Positions 22,990 to 34,416 of a stretch of 64,000 nt of DNA are shown in pieces. Location of the stretch: positions 84,309,421 to 84,373,420 of the forward strand of contig CM076189.1 in the NCBI GenBank assembly GCA_038277395.1. Direction: 5' to 3'. Numbering within the stretch: the first letter of the stretch is position 1; each line of letters starts with the position of its first letter. The notes under the pieces are model-generated. The model did not search any database and was not told the DNA's origin. It worked only from the letters and a program-made list of their open reading frames with translations. Both the position numbers and the translations under genes were made by a program. This DNA is from Dryocosmus kuriphilus (taxonomy: Eukaryota; Arthropoda; Insecta; Hymenoptera; Cynipidae).

Positions 22990-24104
22990 TTTAAAGCTCC
23001 TCTGTGATACTTGCATTCGCCTTTTTATTCCCCTCATTCATTACCTCTTTCCTTCCCTTTTTAGCTCTTCTTCTTTCTCGTCACAAATCCATATCTCTCC
23101 ATTTACCCATATCCTGTCTCTGCCAATCCTTACCCTATTCCCTTTACTCCTCTCAGTCCATGCCTTATGCCCTATTAGCAACTTTCTTCTCCTTTCCCGC
23201 CACGTCAGATATTCTTCGATTCTTTCCTTTCTTCATTTCAATAATTTCTTCTTCTCCATTACTTCATACTTATCCTCCCCAAACACTAAGTTCACCAAAA
23301 AAATATATTCTTCGCCCTCTTTCTGCCCTCCTAGTCTTCTTATCTCTTCCTCTCTGACTTACGCGTTGATGTCTCTCATCAGCTTTCCAAACTCTCCCTC
23401 TCCCTTTTCACTGTCCACTTTAATACCTTTCACTATTATATTATTTTCCCTCCTCGCTCTCTCTTCCCCTTCCATTCTTCTTTCAACCTCAATCAATCTA
23501 ATGCGCAACCTTTCACTCTGCTCATGTTCAACCACCTCATACACTCTCGCTTCCTCCAAACTTCCACCTTCTCTTACTTTAGTCTCATTCTTTAGTTCCA
23601 GATTACTCACTCTCTCTTCTGGCAGTTTCATATCACTTTTGCTGTCCTCCTTATTCTCTCTCTGCCTTTCTCTATCCTTTCCAATTTATTCCAAATTTTC
23701 GGCTTCTCTTCCTTCCATAACTTATCCCATTATTCTTACTTTTGTCTCACTTTTCATACATCTTCTTTTACCTCCTTCCCTTGCCTCTTCCTAACCCTAA
23801 CTCTCTCAGGTGTTCATTTTTTCCTTGCTTTTTATTATCCTTGTCCCTCTCCGTTTCTTCGCACGCTTGCTCTCTTTTCCTTTTATCATGCCCCGTTTTC
23901 TCCTTCGCTGCACAAGCTCGCGCTGCTCCTCACGCCTTCCGACTGCTGCCACCTGTGTAGTAGGTCCCTCGATCCCGAGCTCGATCTAGGTCTTTCTAAA
24001 TTAGTGGGACTCCCGCGCCTATGTCCCTTTACCGTTGCTACGTGATCCACAGGCGTAGCAAACGTCTCCTCGTTACTCCCCTCTTCGCTTGCCACGTCAA
24101 CCAA
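22990..24104 (-). pseudogene. LINE ORF1 remnant (coiled coil + RRM-like RNA-binding part)
   Basis: The segment 23359-23631 reads a charged helix (SERLRIRLIEVERRMEGEER) followed by NNIIVKGIKVDSEKGEGEF, the start of an RRM-like ORF1 domain. The next frame (about 23000-23340) holds TWRERRRKLLIGHKAW and IGRDRIWVNGEIWICDE, which matches the ORF1 of the copy at 29534-30151. ORF1 proteins coat LINE RNA as trimers. Frameshifts and stops break this copy. Confidence 0.7.
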
Positions 24105-24638
24105 ACTACCTTTTCTCTCGTTCTTGCTTCACTCTGCCTTCTTCTAGCATCGAGCTGTGGACTCCGAATAACCGTCATGCTGCTCCGCCCTGTCAACTGA
24201 CCGTTAGCCTCACGTTCCCTGTCCCTGTCTGCTCCCTTCTCCTCCAGTCACTTTCTATCTACTTCGAAACTTCAAACTCCTTATCCAAACCTCTTACACT
24301 CAGAACACTCCAAAACCCTCCCACCTGATTTCCCCTACAATGTGCAACCACTTTGCTCCCTTTCCCCACACACCCCTAACACTCCTACCCACTGCCAAAA
24401 ACTCGGCGTCCCATCGAAGCGAACTTAACCTCAAAATCAACCCTCATCGATTCATTTATTTTTTCTTTAAATTCGGCCCTGCTGCCGCTCCCTTCATTCA
24501 CACTTGCACTTTCACCCCAGCCCTTTTACTCATTATACTATCACCTTACTCACTCAACTTTTCACTTCCACCTAGCTAAAAGTGATCGCACTCAAAAAAT
24601 ACCGTGTATCCTCTCTCGGTACTGAAAACGGAAGCCAG
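24105..24638 (-). other. LINE 5' untranslated region
   Basis: Between the ORF1 remnant and the 5' terminus GGCTTCCGTTTT. It is GC-richer than the flanks. No convincing reading frame is seen. It should contain the internal promoter. Confidence 0.5.
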
Positions 24639-24650
24639 CTAGTTAGTACT

Positions 24651-27600
24651 ATCAAATTTTGCAAATTTAGCTAAGTAGAAAACTTTGTTCAAAATTTTCT
24701 AGGTTTTTAATTCCAAACTTTAAAGTTTCCAAATTTCATATAAAAAACTGTAATTAAATTGTGTTATTAAAATTGGGTTAATTTTTATAACAAAAAATAT
24801 TTTTGAAAGTTTCCTAAGTTTCTAAATTTTTAAATTACTGAACTTCTAAAATTTATAAATTTCTTCTTGAGAAGCTTTAAATTGTTTAATTTAAATTTAG
24901 TTCCCCGTATTCAGTTGTTTCGATTAAAATAAATAAAAAATATTGTATAAATTTTCTAACCTTCGAAATTTCTAAACTTTTAAAAACTTCTAAATTTTAA
25001 TAAAGGAGCTTCATCATTAAAAAGTTTTGTTTGTTTTTTATTTATTTAACCGTATTCAGTTCCGCTAATTTAACTAGATAAACTTAAATATCCGATTAAA
25101 TTTGGTAATTTAACTAGACAAAAAACTTTATATAAAGCTTTCTACGTTCATAAATTCCTAAATTTCTAAAACTTCTAAGCATCTTCTTAAACTTTGAAAA
25201 TAAAGAAAAATGTTTCAATTTTGTCCATTTAAATTATGAAACATACCTTTCCTGAAAAAATAGCGATTTCCTTCATCTTGCTAATTTTTTCGTATTTTTT
25301 GGGAAACTTTCTAGTTAAATTAAGATATAATTTTTGTGCGAAAATGGAAGCACTTTACATTTTTTGTCGAATTTTCTTATACAGTTTTGGAAATTATTGC
25401 AACGAAATTGAAAACTATTCACATACTTTTGGAATTGTTTCTCATATAAATTATGAAATACGTTTTTTCTACACGATTGCAGTTTTTTAGAAATTTTTCT
25501 CGAATCTTTACCAGACTGTTTTAAAAATTATTCCAAGAGAATTGAAAATTAATAATTTTCTCGGAGCTTGTTCCGTTTCAATTTGAAATGTAATTTTCCT
25601 ACATAATTGGAATTTTTTCTAAATTTTTGTGGAATTTTTCGTATAAACTTCTGAAAATTATTCCAACATAATTGAAACTTATTGGCTTTATGGAAATCTT
25701 TTCCGTTTCAAATATGAAATATACTTTTTCTATATAGTTGAAAATTTATAGAAATTTTTGTCGAATTTTTTCTTAAAATTTTGGGGTATATTCCATGAAA
25801 ATGCAAATATATTCATTTTCTTTTATTTTTCGATTCAAATTATGAATCAGAATTTTCCTACACAGTTGCAATTTATTACCATTTTTGTCCAATTTTTACA
25901 ACAAAATTTTGAAAATTATTCCAGCAAAATAGAAGTTTATTAATATTGTTGGCTTTGGCTTATGGAATATATTTTTTTGATGAAATTCGCAATTGTTGAA
26001 TTATTTTTTGAATTATTTTATTATGAATTTCTAAAAGCTTGTAAACACTTCCTTTCTACTGAAGAGCCCACAATTTTTTCTAGATGTTTAGTTTTTTATT
26101 TAGTTCAAAACGAAAGGCTAGTCGAAATAAAAATTATTTTAATAAATTAAGAAATCAGAAAATTTTATTTTTAATCGAATCTGTCCGATCAAATTTCGTT
26201 AGTTTAAGTAGAAGAACATTTTAGAAAATTCAGGTGGATGACAGAAAATCGATAATTTAAAAGTAACCAACTGTTTCTTAGTATTCGATTTTTCAAGCAT
26301 AAAACAGAAGCTTAAAAAATAAGGAAAATATGTTTACTGTTTTTAGGGAATTTATCACACAATCTTTAACAAATATTGTAATCTTTAATAATTCTGTTCT
26401 TCTCAAGGTTCTGTGCCTATTAATTCTAGAAAATATGAAAACTTTTAAAATCAGAGGAAAATAATCTTCGTTTTTAGACTCTATTTCCTAGAAGAATTCT
26501 ATAAAACGTCATTATAAGATAAAATGAATAAAAAACATTCCATTTTGAGTTGTTTATTCCTATGAGTAATCAACAATAAAGAGAATTAAAAAAATCTTAT
26601 TAAATCTTCATGCTTTAACACTAAATTGTGTAATCTCAAATTGGAAGACTGAAAAAAACCCACAGCAGTAGGATTAAAAATTAAATCGAAGTTCAAAGCC
26701 TCTTCATTTAGAAAATCTACAAAAAAGGAAGAATAAAAATATTTGCTTCTTTCAAACTTTCGATGATTTCCCTAGTTCTCTGATTTACTAGATTTCTCTT
26801 AAATGCATAACCTTTTCTAGCTTTCTAAATTCCTAAGCTTCTAAATTACTAAAATTTCTAAATTTCTCACTAAGGAGCTTGAAAATTTTTTAATTTTTTA
26901 TTCAGTTAGCCTAATTGAATTTCGTTAATTTAACTGAATAAAACATATTAACATCACTTTCTAAGTTTCTAAATTTCCAAATTTCTAAACATTTCTTCCA
27001 AAAGGTATTTTCTTTGGTTTTAAAGCAGACGCTATTCGGATTAAATATGATTATTTAATAAATAATAAACACGAATCCATGTGTTTATTTAGTCAGAATG
27101 ATTAAACATTGTTAACCGTTTTTCCTCAATTTGCAACACAACCTTTAATAAACATTGTAATATTTAACAATTCTGTTTTTCTGAAGGTTCTGTAATTCTA
27201 GCAAATACGGAAAGCTTTGAAATACAAAAAAAAAACAATCTTCGTTCTTAGACTCTATTTTTTAAAAGAATGTATAAAACTTCATTATCAGATAAAAGTA
27301 ATAAAAGACATTCCACTTTGAATTGTTCATTCATATAATTAATCAAGAAAAAGGAGAATTAAAAACGTTTTACTAAATCTTCACGCTTTAAAATTAAATT
27401 GTTTAATCACAAATTTGAAAATTATCACACATTCAAAGCAGTAGTTTTAAAAATTAAATCGAAATGCAAATCCTCCTAAATTAGAAAATCTCCAAAGGAG
27501 GAGGAATAAAAATTTTTTACTTAAAAGTTTCCATTTTAAATTGTTCATTCTTAAAGGCGATCATCAAATTTTCCATATGGCGCAAGGAAAAGAATTAAAA

Positions 27601-27782
27601 AATGTTATTTTTCCGACTTACTTTCATTTTTTAATTCTCTTCGAGGCGCATAAATATTCACTAGTTTTATTTCGCCTGATTATTAGTGTACGGGAACGAC
27701 ATTTAGCATAATACTTATTTTCCCCTATTCCCATGTGTCGCAGTTTTAATTTTGCCGAATTAGGACTTGACTTACATTTTTT
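24651..27782. repeat. AT-rich modular repeat, block 3
   Basis: It resumes exactly after the LINE's target duplication. atcaaattttgcaaatttagctaagtagaaaac matches the module at 57655-57690. Modules ctaaatttctaaaacttct, ttaaactagataaac and tctttaacaaatattgtaat recur. The start of a CCGAATT array (27680-27780) is cut by the next insertion. No gene is seen. Confidence 0.75.
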
Positions 27783-28555
27783 ACATTCTCATCAGAGAAG
27801 GTATTAGATTGGACTGCGCTTTGGTACACTTCTTTAAGGGGTAAAAATAAATGAAGAGTTTGTTGACCAGCGGTTTTTGACTAACAGTTATGGTTGTATC
27901 CGTCAAAAACGGTTTACACAAAATCAAAAAATCCATTTTTCGGCTAAACTATAAGAGATTAAAAAAAATGTAAGAAGGTAAAATTGTTCATCTCAAAAAA
28001 ATCTACAAATTTTGTCTAAACTGTTTTTTGATAAAATGAACGGCTTTTGTTTTAATCAAGAAAACGCTATTAAAATTGAAAAACTCTGGTTTCCCGCCAA
28101 AATATTCAAGATAAAAAAATGGTAAAGAACAAAGTTGCTCAGCTCAAAAATATCTAAAAATTTTGTGTTAACCATTTTTTGATAGAATCCACGGTTTTTG
28201 TTTTAATCGGTAAAACGTTATTAAAAATCAAAAATTCCAAATTTTCTGCCAAACTATGCAAGATAAGAGAAAATCATAATAAACAAAGTTATTCTCCTCA
28301 AAAAGATCTACAAATTCTGTTTCTATCATTTTTTTGAGCAGACGCGTAGTTTTTGAGTTATTCGTGAAAAATGTTATGAAATATAAAGAAAACCACTTTC
28401 CAGCAAAACTACGCAAGATATGAGAAAATATTAACAAGCAGAATTGCTCACCTTGGAAAGAGCTACAAAATTTATATATAAGACTCATCGTTTTACTTTT
28501 AAGAATCGAAATCCTGTATTGTGAAAATTTGGAAAATCACAAGAAAACTTTACCA

Positions 28556-29150
28556 GGCTTCCGTTTCCGGCGCTGATAGTGATGGGACGGGTGTAGGAAT
28601 TTGAGCGATCGTTTTGGCTTTATAGGTGAATAAGTGTTGCCTGGAGTGGAAAAAAAGGGTTGTGAGTAGAGTTATGGCAGTTGTTATGTGGGTGGAATGA
28701 GTGGAAGGGTCGCGGAAGGTGGAAGAAAGGAAAGAGTGAGAAACATTGGTGCATGCTGAAGAGTCGGGTTGGGTTTTAAGTTAGTTAGTTAGTTACGCTA
28801 GTTAGTTAGTTTGGTGGAGAGGGAGTAGGGTAGTGAAGTTGTACGAGACTGGGAAGACGGATGGTGAGGTAAGATCTGGTTATTGTTAATTACTACTGTC
28901 TTTGTGTGTGAAAATATTACGAAGGATAAAGGGAGGGTGAGGGTAGGGTGAGGAGCGGAGCGAGAGGTTGATATATGGGTACAGGCCACAGGGTAATGGG
29001 CCGATTACGAGTAGACCAAGGCAACAGAAGACCAGAGGGCAATACTTGCTCGAAGAAGGGAATTAGAGACTGGACCCAGTGTGCAATGAATAAAGTGGCG
29101 AGCCAGGCAGGCGGGACTAGTAGGGGCGACGCAGAGAGTTTAAAGTTTCG
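28556..29150 (+). other. 5' untranslated region of the half-LINE
   Basis: G-rich 5' leader including ttagttagttagttac repeats near 28780-28810. No convincing reading frame on the sense strand. Confidence 0.5.
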
Positions 29151-29533
29151 TTAGTCAATTGATAAGGTGTTAGAGTCAAGTAATGCCTTGGATAAGGCTA
29201 TAGATAAGACAAAAGACACAATGGAAAATATGTCCCGAGAGTCAGAGAATTTACTGAGTGGAGGGCTGGCGGAAAAAAGGAACAAAGGAGGGGAACAGAG
29301 GGAATAGTCATAAAGATAAAAGAAAAATGGGAGAAATGGTAAAAGTGCTGGAAGAAAGAGAAAGAAAAAGTATGGCAAAAATTAGAGAGGATGGAGGAGG
29401 GACAGAGAAAGAAGCAGGAAGATGGGAGAAAGGTAATAAGGCGGGTAGAAGAGAGGGTACATAACTTAGAATGCAGAGCTGAACGTCAAGAGAATCATAA
29501 GGAGATAGGCAGTGGGACGGGGAAGAGGGAGAT

Positions 29534-30151
29534 GTGAACTTGAGAGAGGAGAATGAGAGAATGAAAAGTAGAGAACGTGGGTTAGAAAGGAAAATGGAGG
29601 GGTTTGAAAGGGAAAAGAAAAGGAGAAATATCGTTGCAAAAGGATTGCAAGTAGAAAGCGGAACGGGAAAGAAGGAGGCAGAGAAACTTTTGAGGGACAT
29701 AGGGGCAAATGATAGGGTGCATGAGATAAAGGGGTTGGGCAACAAGACAGGAGAAAAAGCGAGGATGTACGTAGTCAAGCTGGGAAGTGACGTGGAGAGG
29801 AGAGAGGTAATGAGGAAAAAGAAGGTGCTTAGGGGAAGAGAAGAAAGAATTGATGAAGATATGACATGGAGGGAGAGAAGGAAAAGATGGTTAATAGGAG
29901 AGACGTCTTGGCAGGAGAGGAGAAAAGGGAATAGAGTTTGGTTTGGGAGAGACATGTTGTGGGTGAATGAGACGGTGTGGATATGGGACGAAGAGAGAGA
30001 GGGCTTGAAAATACGAGTAGGTGAGCGGTCTCAAGGTCGAAGGGGAGCAGAGGTGACTAAGAACAGGGTAGAACCGCCGCGGTTTGCAAACGAGATAAGA
30101 GGAAGAAATTGGGGAGAAGGGAAAGAGAGTGCGAAGAAGGGATTAAAGTAG
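29534..30151 (+). CDS. LINE ORF1-like protein (RNA-binding), partial
   Basis: A 205-residue open frame. Residues 1-35 form a charged coiled-coil end, then RRNIVAKGLQVESGTGKKEA begins an RRM-like domain, and RARMYVVKLGSDVERREVM and TWRERRKRWLIGE follow. GNRVWFGRDMLWVNETVWIW resembles the C-terminal domain of L1/Jockey-type ORF1. The true N-terminus probably lies upstream in other frames (coiled coil from about 29150, IDKVLESSNALDKAIDKTKD), so the copy is N-terminally frameshifted. It would act as an RNA chaperone in the LINE RNP if expressed. Confidence 0.6.
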   Translation: MNLREENERMKSRERGLERKMEGFEREKKRRNIVAKGLQVESGTGKKEAEKLLRDIGANDRVHEIKGLGNKTGEKARMYVVKLGSDVERREVMRKKKVLRGREERIDEDMTWRERRKRWLIGETSWQERRKGNRVWFGRDMLWVNETVWIWDEEREGLKIRVGERSQGRRGAEVTKNRVEPPRFANEIRGRNWGEGKESAKKGLK

Positions 30152-30493
30152 TTCTGTGGAATGTGCTAGGGATGGATGAAGAAATTGGAAAGGCTGAGAG
30201 AAAGAGCAGGTCATACAGGGTAGAGAAGAGCCAAAATGTTTCGTATAAAGGCAAAAGAAAAGTCAGTATAGTCGAGGATTAATGTACCATCAATCGAATG
30301 GAAATGGCGGGAGGAAACGGAATCCCAAGGTCTTGAGCGGCAGTGCGTTGACTTAGATTAGAGATTAAGAAGTTATGTGCATATAGGATAAGGTAGGAAT
30401 AAGTACTTGTAAAATCTGCGCTGGATGTAAAGATGTGATGGTTATGTAATGACTCTCAGACCCGTAAAAGGGAGAGAGTACAAATAAACGAAC
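30152..30493 (+). other. Junction and 3' untranslated region of the half-LINE
   Basis: ORF1 is followed within a few bases by the ORF2 start (ctgtggaatgtgctaggg). From about 30180-30290 the sequence passes into the 3' UTR. The 3' end gactctcagacccgtaaaag is shared, in reverse complement, with about 19630-19655 and 62385-62410. Confidence 0.6.
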
Positions 30494-30789
30494 AAGAAAA
30501 CTTTACCAATCTACAATGTCTTTTAAAAAAAATGTAATTATCGAGCGCAAAGCGCGAGTGTCATGATGAGAATGTATTCCTTAAGGGCGATAGAGCCTTA
30601 AGTAAAATAGTTTCTTTGGAATTTTTAATTTAAAGGTTCATACGATCCATAAACACCGAGTGCGTAGCGCGAGGTGAATAATTTACCGAGCGCGAGTGCC
30701 AACAGACGCGCGCCCCAGACGCGCTCATGTTTCACGCGGAGCGCAGCGCCCGAAGCGCGCGATGAGAATGTGCCCACGAAGCGGGCTGA

Positions 30790-31046
30790 TTTTTTTGCAT
30801 GTAGATGTATTGATTAGTTTGGTATAATAAAGACACGCTAGTATTTTCTTCACGCAGTAGAATCACGTATGAAAGAAATATTCTTGCATGAAAATGAAAT
30901 GGAAAACTAAATTAAGGTTCATGGTGAAATAATCTAAACCGTGAACTTGATAAAATTTAAATTCAAATTCAGTGCGCATATCCATACATGGTATAAGGAA
31001 ATTAAAAAAAAATTATATTGTAATAACGGGGATATTATACATACTA
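30790..31046. other. Unclassified AT-rich sequence
   Basis: Between family H copy 2 and the mariner. No reading frame, inverted repeat or match to other parts of the window was noticed. Confidence 0.3.
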
Positions 31047-31217
31047 CGAGACACGCCCAGTAAGTAAGTGTACTGGTACTCTCACAGCATTAGGAAATAC
31101 TTTTTCGACATGTTGGCAACACTGCCGCGTAGCTTGACCCCTCCTCTTCAAAACGAGACCAATCCGAGGTTAGTGCGTTGAAATCTCTTGACGCAGTAGC
31201 ATCTGTCGCGAAAAAAA

Positions 31218-31478
31218 ATGTCGATCGTATCTCCCGCTAAGTGCGAAATTCGCGCCGTCATTCGCTACCTCGTTGTGAAGGGAAAAGCTCCAGTTGAGAT
31301 TCATAGTGAGGTGAAAACTGTTTACGGTAATGGAGCTATGAATCGTACGAGTGTGTACAAGTGGTGTCGCGAATTTAAAAATGGCCTTACTTCCGTGCAT
31401 GACAATCAGAGGAGCGGAAGACCTTCAATTTTGACTGAGGAACTTGTGCATCCGTGTTTTGGGACCATAAAGGCATAA
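31218..31478 (+). pseudogene. Mariner transposase N-terminal (DNA-binding) part
   Basis: 86 codons from ATG 31218. CEIRAVIRYLVVKGKAPVEI and NRTSVYKWCREFKNG then RSGRPSILTEELV form the bipartite helix-turn-helix that binds mariner ends. After ILTEELV the sequence jumps to the catalytic half, so the second helix-turn-helix, WVPR linker and first catalytic Asp (GDETW) are absent. Confidence 0.9.
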
Positions 31479-31906
31479 TTTTGATTGAATATCTGCATCA
31501 CGGGGAGACCATACACGCGGCAAGATACTGTGAGACGCTGAAAAAATTGAAAAGGGCAATTCAGAATGAAAGGTGGGGCATGATGACGAAGGGAGTCTGC
31601 CTGCTGCATGACAATGCCAAATCTCACACGGCCAACGTCACGAAGCAACTTTTGGACTCTTTTGGATGGGACGTTTTGAACCACCCCCTGTATTCCCCTG
31701 ACCTGGCCCCTTCAGATTTCCATCTCTTAACTTCCCTGAAGGTGCACATGGGTGGAAAAAAGTTTTCAACGGACGAGGAGGTGAAGGGGGAGGTGAAGAA
31801 GTGGGTGAAAGAGCTGGCGGGAGACTTCTTCGAGGCAGGCATAAAAAAATTGATCCCGAGGCTCACCACTTGCATCGAGAGGAATGGTAACTATGCCGAA
31901 AAATAA
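31448..31906 (+). pseudogene. Mariner transposase C-terminal catalytic part
   Basis: It resumes at VFWDHKGIILIEYLHHGETI in a different frame from the N-terminal part. LLHDNAKSH holds the second catalytic Asp and YSPDLAPSDFHL the third, with 34 residues between (DD34D, true mariner spacing). It ends at about 31906 with ERNGNYAEK, a normal mariner C-terminus. Without the first Asp it cannot be active. Confidence 0.92.
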
Positions 31907-32007
31907 CTTACATATGTACAAGTGTAACCAATTATGTTTTTGTTTTAATAAATTTTTTTTGAAGCCTACATAAATTGAGTACACCTACTTTCTGGACTTG
32001 CCTCGTA

Positions 32008-32467
32008 TATAGTAATTAAATAAAAAACCGGAGAAAATTTTATCCCAACTTGTGCAACTTTTTCTTAAAACATTTTATCTCAGAAAGAAAATTTCGATTT
32101 ATCATTTAACTAAATACTTTTTTCTGTGATACCCGGAAGGTTTCAGTAGTGATAGAAATAAGTTATGAAGAGTAAAAAAGTGAATTTAATGAGAAAGATT
32201 TTTCTTATTTCTTTTATATGCTAATATTTTAGTTTCAGCTTTAGTCGTTTGTTTAACTTCTTTTATAAATCCTTAGTGAAAACTTGTTCGTTTACCTTCC
32301 CAACTTAGAAACAGTTTGCCAAGGAGACTTATTTTATTAAGTCCAGAAACTGATGCTATCATGTAGATCCTATCACTCTAATTAGTGTTATAAAACCATC
32401 TATAAGGAAGTATTTAAGTTCAAGCTTATAAAACTACTTCTAAGCATTTTCTACTTTTCATATTTTT
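32008..32467. other. Unclassified AT-rich sequence
   Basis: Right flank of the mariner up to the next family H start. I see no gene or recognisable element. Confidence 0.3.
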
Positions 32468-33405
32468 ACATTCTCGTCAGAGAAGATATTAGATTTGTGT
32501 AAAATTAGACCCCCCCCCCGATTTTCATCAAATCTCCACGTTTTGAGATCCCCTGAGTCAGAAAAAACGGTTTTTACGACGGAGTCAGTCTGTCTGTTAT
32601 TGTCGGCGTTGCTGTCGGTGTCGTTGGCGTTGTTGGCGTTGTCGTCGTCGTCGTATGTGGTCGCGATAACTTTCGAAGGACTAATCGGATTGTGTTGCGC
32701 TTTGCACTTCTTCAAAGCGTAAAAAGTAAGGACAAGTTCGTTAACCAGCCACTTTTGACTAACGGTTATGGTTTTATGCATCAAAAACGGTTTTCACAAA
32801 ATTAGAAATCCATTTTATGGCTAAACTATGCAAGATACAGAAAATATGTATATAAATAAAATTGTTTACCTTAAGAATATCTACAAATTTTGTATCAGCC
32901 GTTTTTTAGTAAAGTGCACGGTTTTTGTTTTAATCTAAGAAGTGTTATTAAACATAAAGGACTGTGGTTTCCCGCCAAAATATTCCAGATAAGAAAAAAA
33001 TGATAATAAACAAAATTGTTCATCTTAAGAAAGTCTACAAAATTTGATTTAACTATTTCCTGATAGAACGCACGGTTTTGATTTTAATCAAGAAAACGCT
33101 ATTAAAAAATCAAAAATTCAAATTTATCGACAAATAAAAATAGAAAACTGCGGTTTCTTGCTAAAATATTCAAGATACAAAAAAATAATAAGGAACAAAG
33201 TTGTTCAACTAAAAAACGTTCACAAATTTTGTTTCAACCATTTTTCGATTTATGTGTACTGTTTTTCTTTTAATCGAGAAAATTTTATTTAAAAAAAATT
33301 TTAATTTCTCACCAAATAAAAATAAAAAGCGGTAGTTTCTTATCAAAGTATTATGAACACAAAAAAATGATAACAAACGAAGTTGTTCAAGTCAAAAATA
33401 TCTAG
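32468..33405 (+). mobile_element. Family H element, copy 3, 3' end missing
   Basis: Starts ACATTCTCGTCAGAGAAG after TTTTT. It carries a C-run at about 32508-32518, the (GTCGGC/GTCGTC)n block, gtggtcgcgataactttcgaag, and then at least four ~155 bp paragraphs. Similarity fades near 33405 with no GC-rich tail or hairpin. Confidence 0.7.
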
Positions 33406-34416
33406 CGTAGAATTAAATTTTAATGAGAAATACGATTTTAAACATTCACTTTTCTTCCCAAAGACCAAAATCTTGTTTCCGGGAATCTACTCGTATATTC
33501 CTAATACTAGTTTATTTCTTAACTATGAACATAAAAAAATATGAAATTGATGATTTATAAAATATAACAAGATTTAATTTCACGAAAACTACATACAAAA
33601 TAAATTTTAATGAAAAGCCCGATTTTAAACATTCATTTTTGTTTTCAAAGCCCAAGGTTTTATTTTTTAAAGTACATATTTTTACATTAAGTTCTTTTAT
33701 GAATCCAAATCAAAAAGAAAAAATTGATTTCGCAAAAACAATCCCTATTCGTGATAGCATTCCCCTCTTATTTAAAAAGTTGAAAATATTAAAATGAATC
33801 AAAAAACCACTATACTACATTTTACGGCTATTTTACGGTTCTACGAAAAACCAAAAATCAATTTTCAAAAAACAACCCCTATTCGTGTGGGAAGAAATTG
33901 CTAGAACTTAGGATTTTCTGTCAAGTACTGTGTTCGCATATGTTGTGGATAAGAAAAATGGAATTCGAAATAAACTAGTAAAAGATACTAAGAAATTTCG
34001 AGAGGAATTCAATCTGAGAAGAAAAGGATCAGAAATAATACAAACGGTTGCAGAAATTGAGGTTTTTACATTTAGAAATGTTGATTTAAAAGTCTAAACT
34101 TGTATTTTAAGATTAATCTCCAGAGTTTAAAACGTAAAAAAATATCTAGTCCTTCCTGTATTTGAAAGCAAAAAAAATAAATATTTTTTGTTGATCAGTT
34201 ATTGATTAACTGTAGACTACACTTCCGCAATTGATGTTTAAAAATAATAATTTGAGTTTTTTATATAATATACTTTCCACTAATGTCTCTCAATATTTGA
34301 AATATTTGCCATATCTTAATAATTTGGAATAAGTTGAGCTTTTATGATATCCTTGTGAAATCTTTTGAAATATTTGAGAAATCTTTTGAGATATTTTTTA
34401 GGATTAAATAATTTTT
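33406..34416. other. AT-rich sequence with short direct repeats, unclassified
   Basis: Two imperfect direct repeats are visible: cgattttaaacattcac near 33436 and cgattttaaacattcat near 33620, and aacaatccctattcgtg near 33752 against aacaacccctattcgtg near 33875. No gene. Confidence 0.4.

Larger units (their letters stand above)
19597..24650 (-). mobile_element. Full-length minus-strand LINE (ORF1 + EN/RT), inactivated; includes 12 bp target duplications
   Basis: ctagttagtact occurs at 19597-19608 and again at 24639-24650, bounding an element of about 5.03 kb. On the minus strand the 5' end begins GGCTTCCGTTTT, and the 3' end carries CCCGTAAAAGGGAGAGAG followed by an AT-rich tail. The order is ORF1 (22990-24104), endonuclease (about 22080-22940), RT (about 20840-21780) and a C-terminal Cys-rich domain (about 19961-20460). 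The plus strand looks C/T-rich because the coding strand is purine-rich. Protein style recalls LINEs common in ant and wasp assemblies. The clade is not assigned. Confidence 0.88.
28541..30508 (+). mobile_element. ORF1-only (half-LINE) copy of the minus-strand LINE family, with target duplications
   Basis: AAGAAAACTTTACCA at 28541-28555 and 30494-30508 is a 15 bp target duplication (17 bp if the adjoining AC is counted). The element starts GGCTTCCGTTTCC, like the 5' end of the 19.6-24.6 kb copy. It contains ORF1, the first ~15 codons of ORF2 (VLWNVLGMDEE) and then the family 3' end CCCGTAAAAGGGAGAGAG. EN and RT are missing. Intact ends with a target duplication show that it was mobilised in this short form or deleted afterwards. 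Confidence 0.88.
27783..30789 (+). mobile_element. Family H element, copy 2, split by a LINE
   Basis: It starts ACATTCTCATC after TTTT at 27779-27782. It lacks the poly-C and GTCGTT parts (deletion between ggtattaga and ttggactgcgc). It has four ~155 bp paragraphs up to 28540, then a LINE insertion (28556-30493), then atctacaatgt...cgagcgcaaagcgcgag and the terminal GATGAGAATGTGCCC with a hairpin cccgaagcggg-like ending at 30789. Confidence 0.7.
31045..32007 (+). mobile_element. Internally deleted mariner (DD34D) with TA target duplications
   Basis: TA at 31045-31046 and 32006-32007 flank inverted repeats of about 28 bp: CGAGACACGCCCAGTAAGTA at 31047 and the reverse complement of acttgcctcg-side ending at 32005, with about five mismatches. 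At 959 bp it is shorter than the usual ~1.3 kb, because the middle of the transposase gene is missing. Confidence 0.93.

Noticed and set aside
22649..23794. 381-residue Ser/Leu/Pro-rich plus-strand reading frame
   Set aside because: Antisense of the purine-rich ORF1/EN part of the minus-strand LINE. The low-complexity composition comes from C/T-rich complement.
29308..29955. 215-residue minus-strand reading frame
   Set aside because: Antisense of the half-LINE ORF1. Same low-complexity Ser/Leu/Pro signature.
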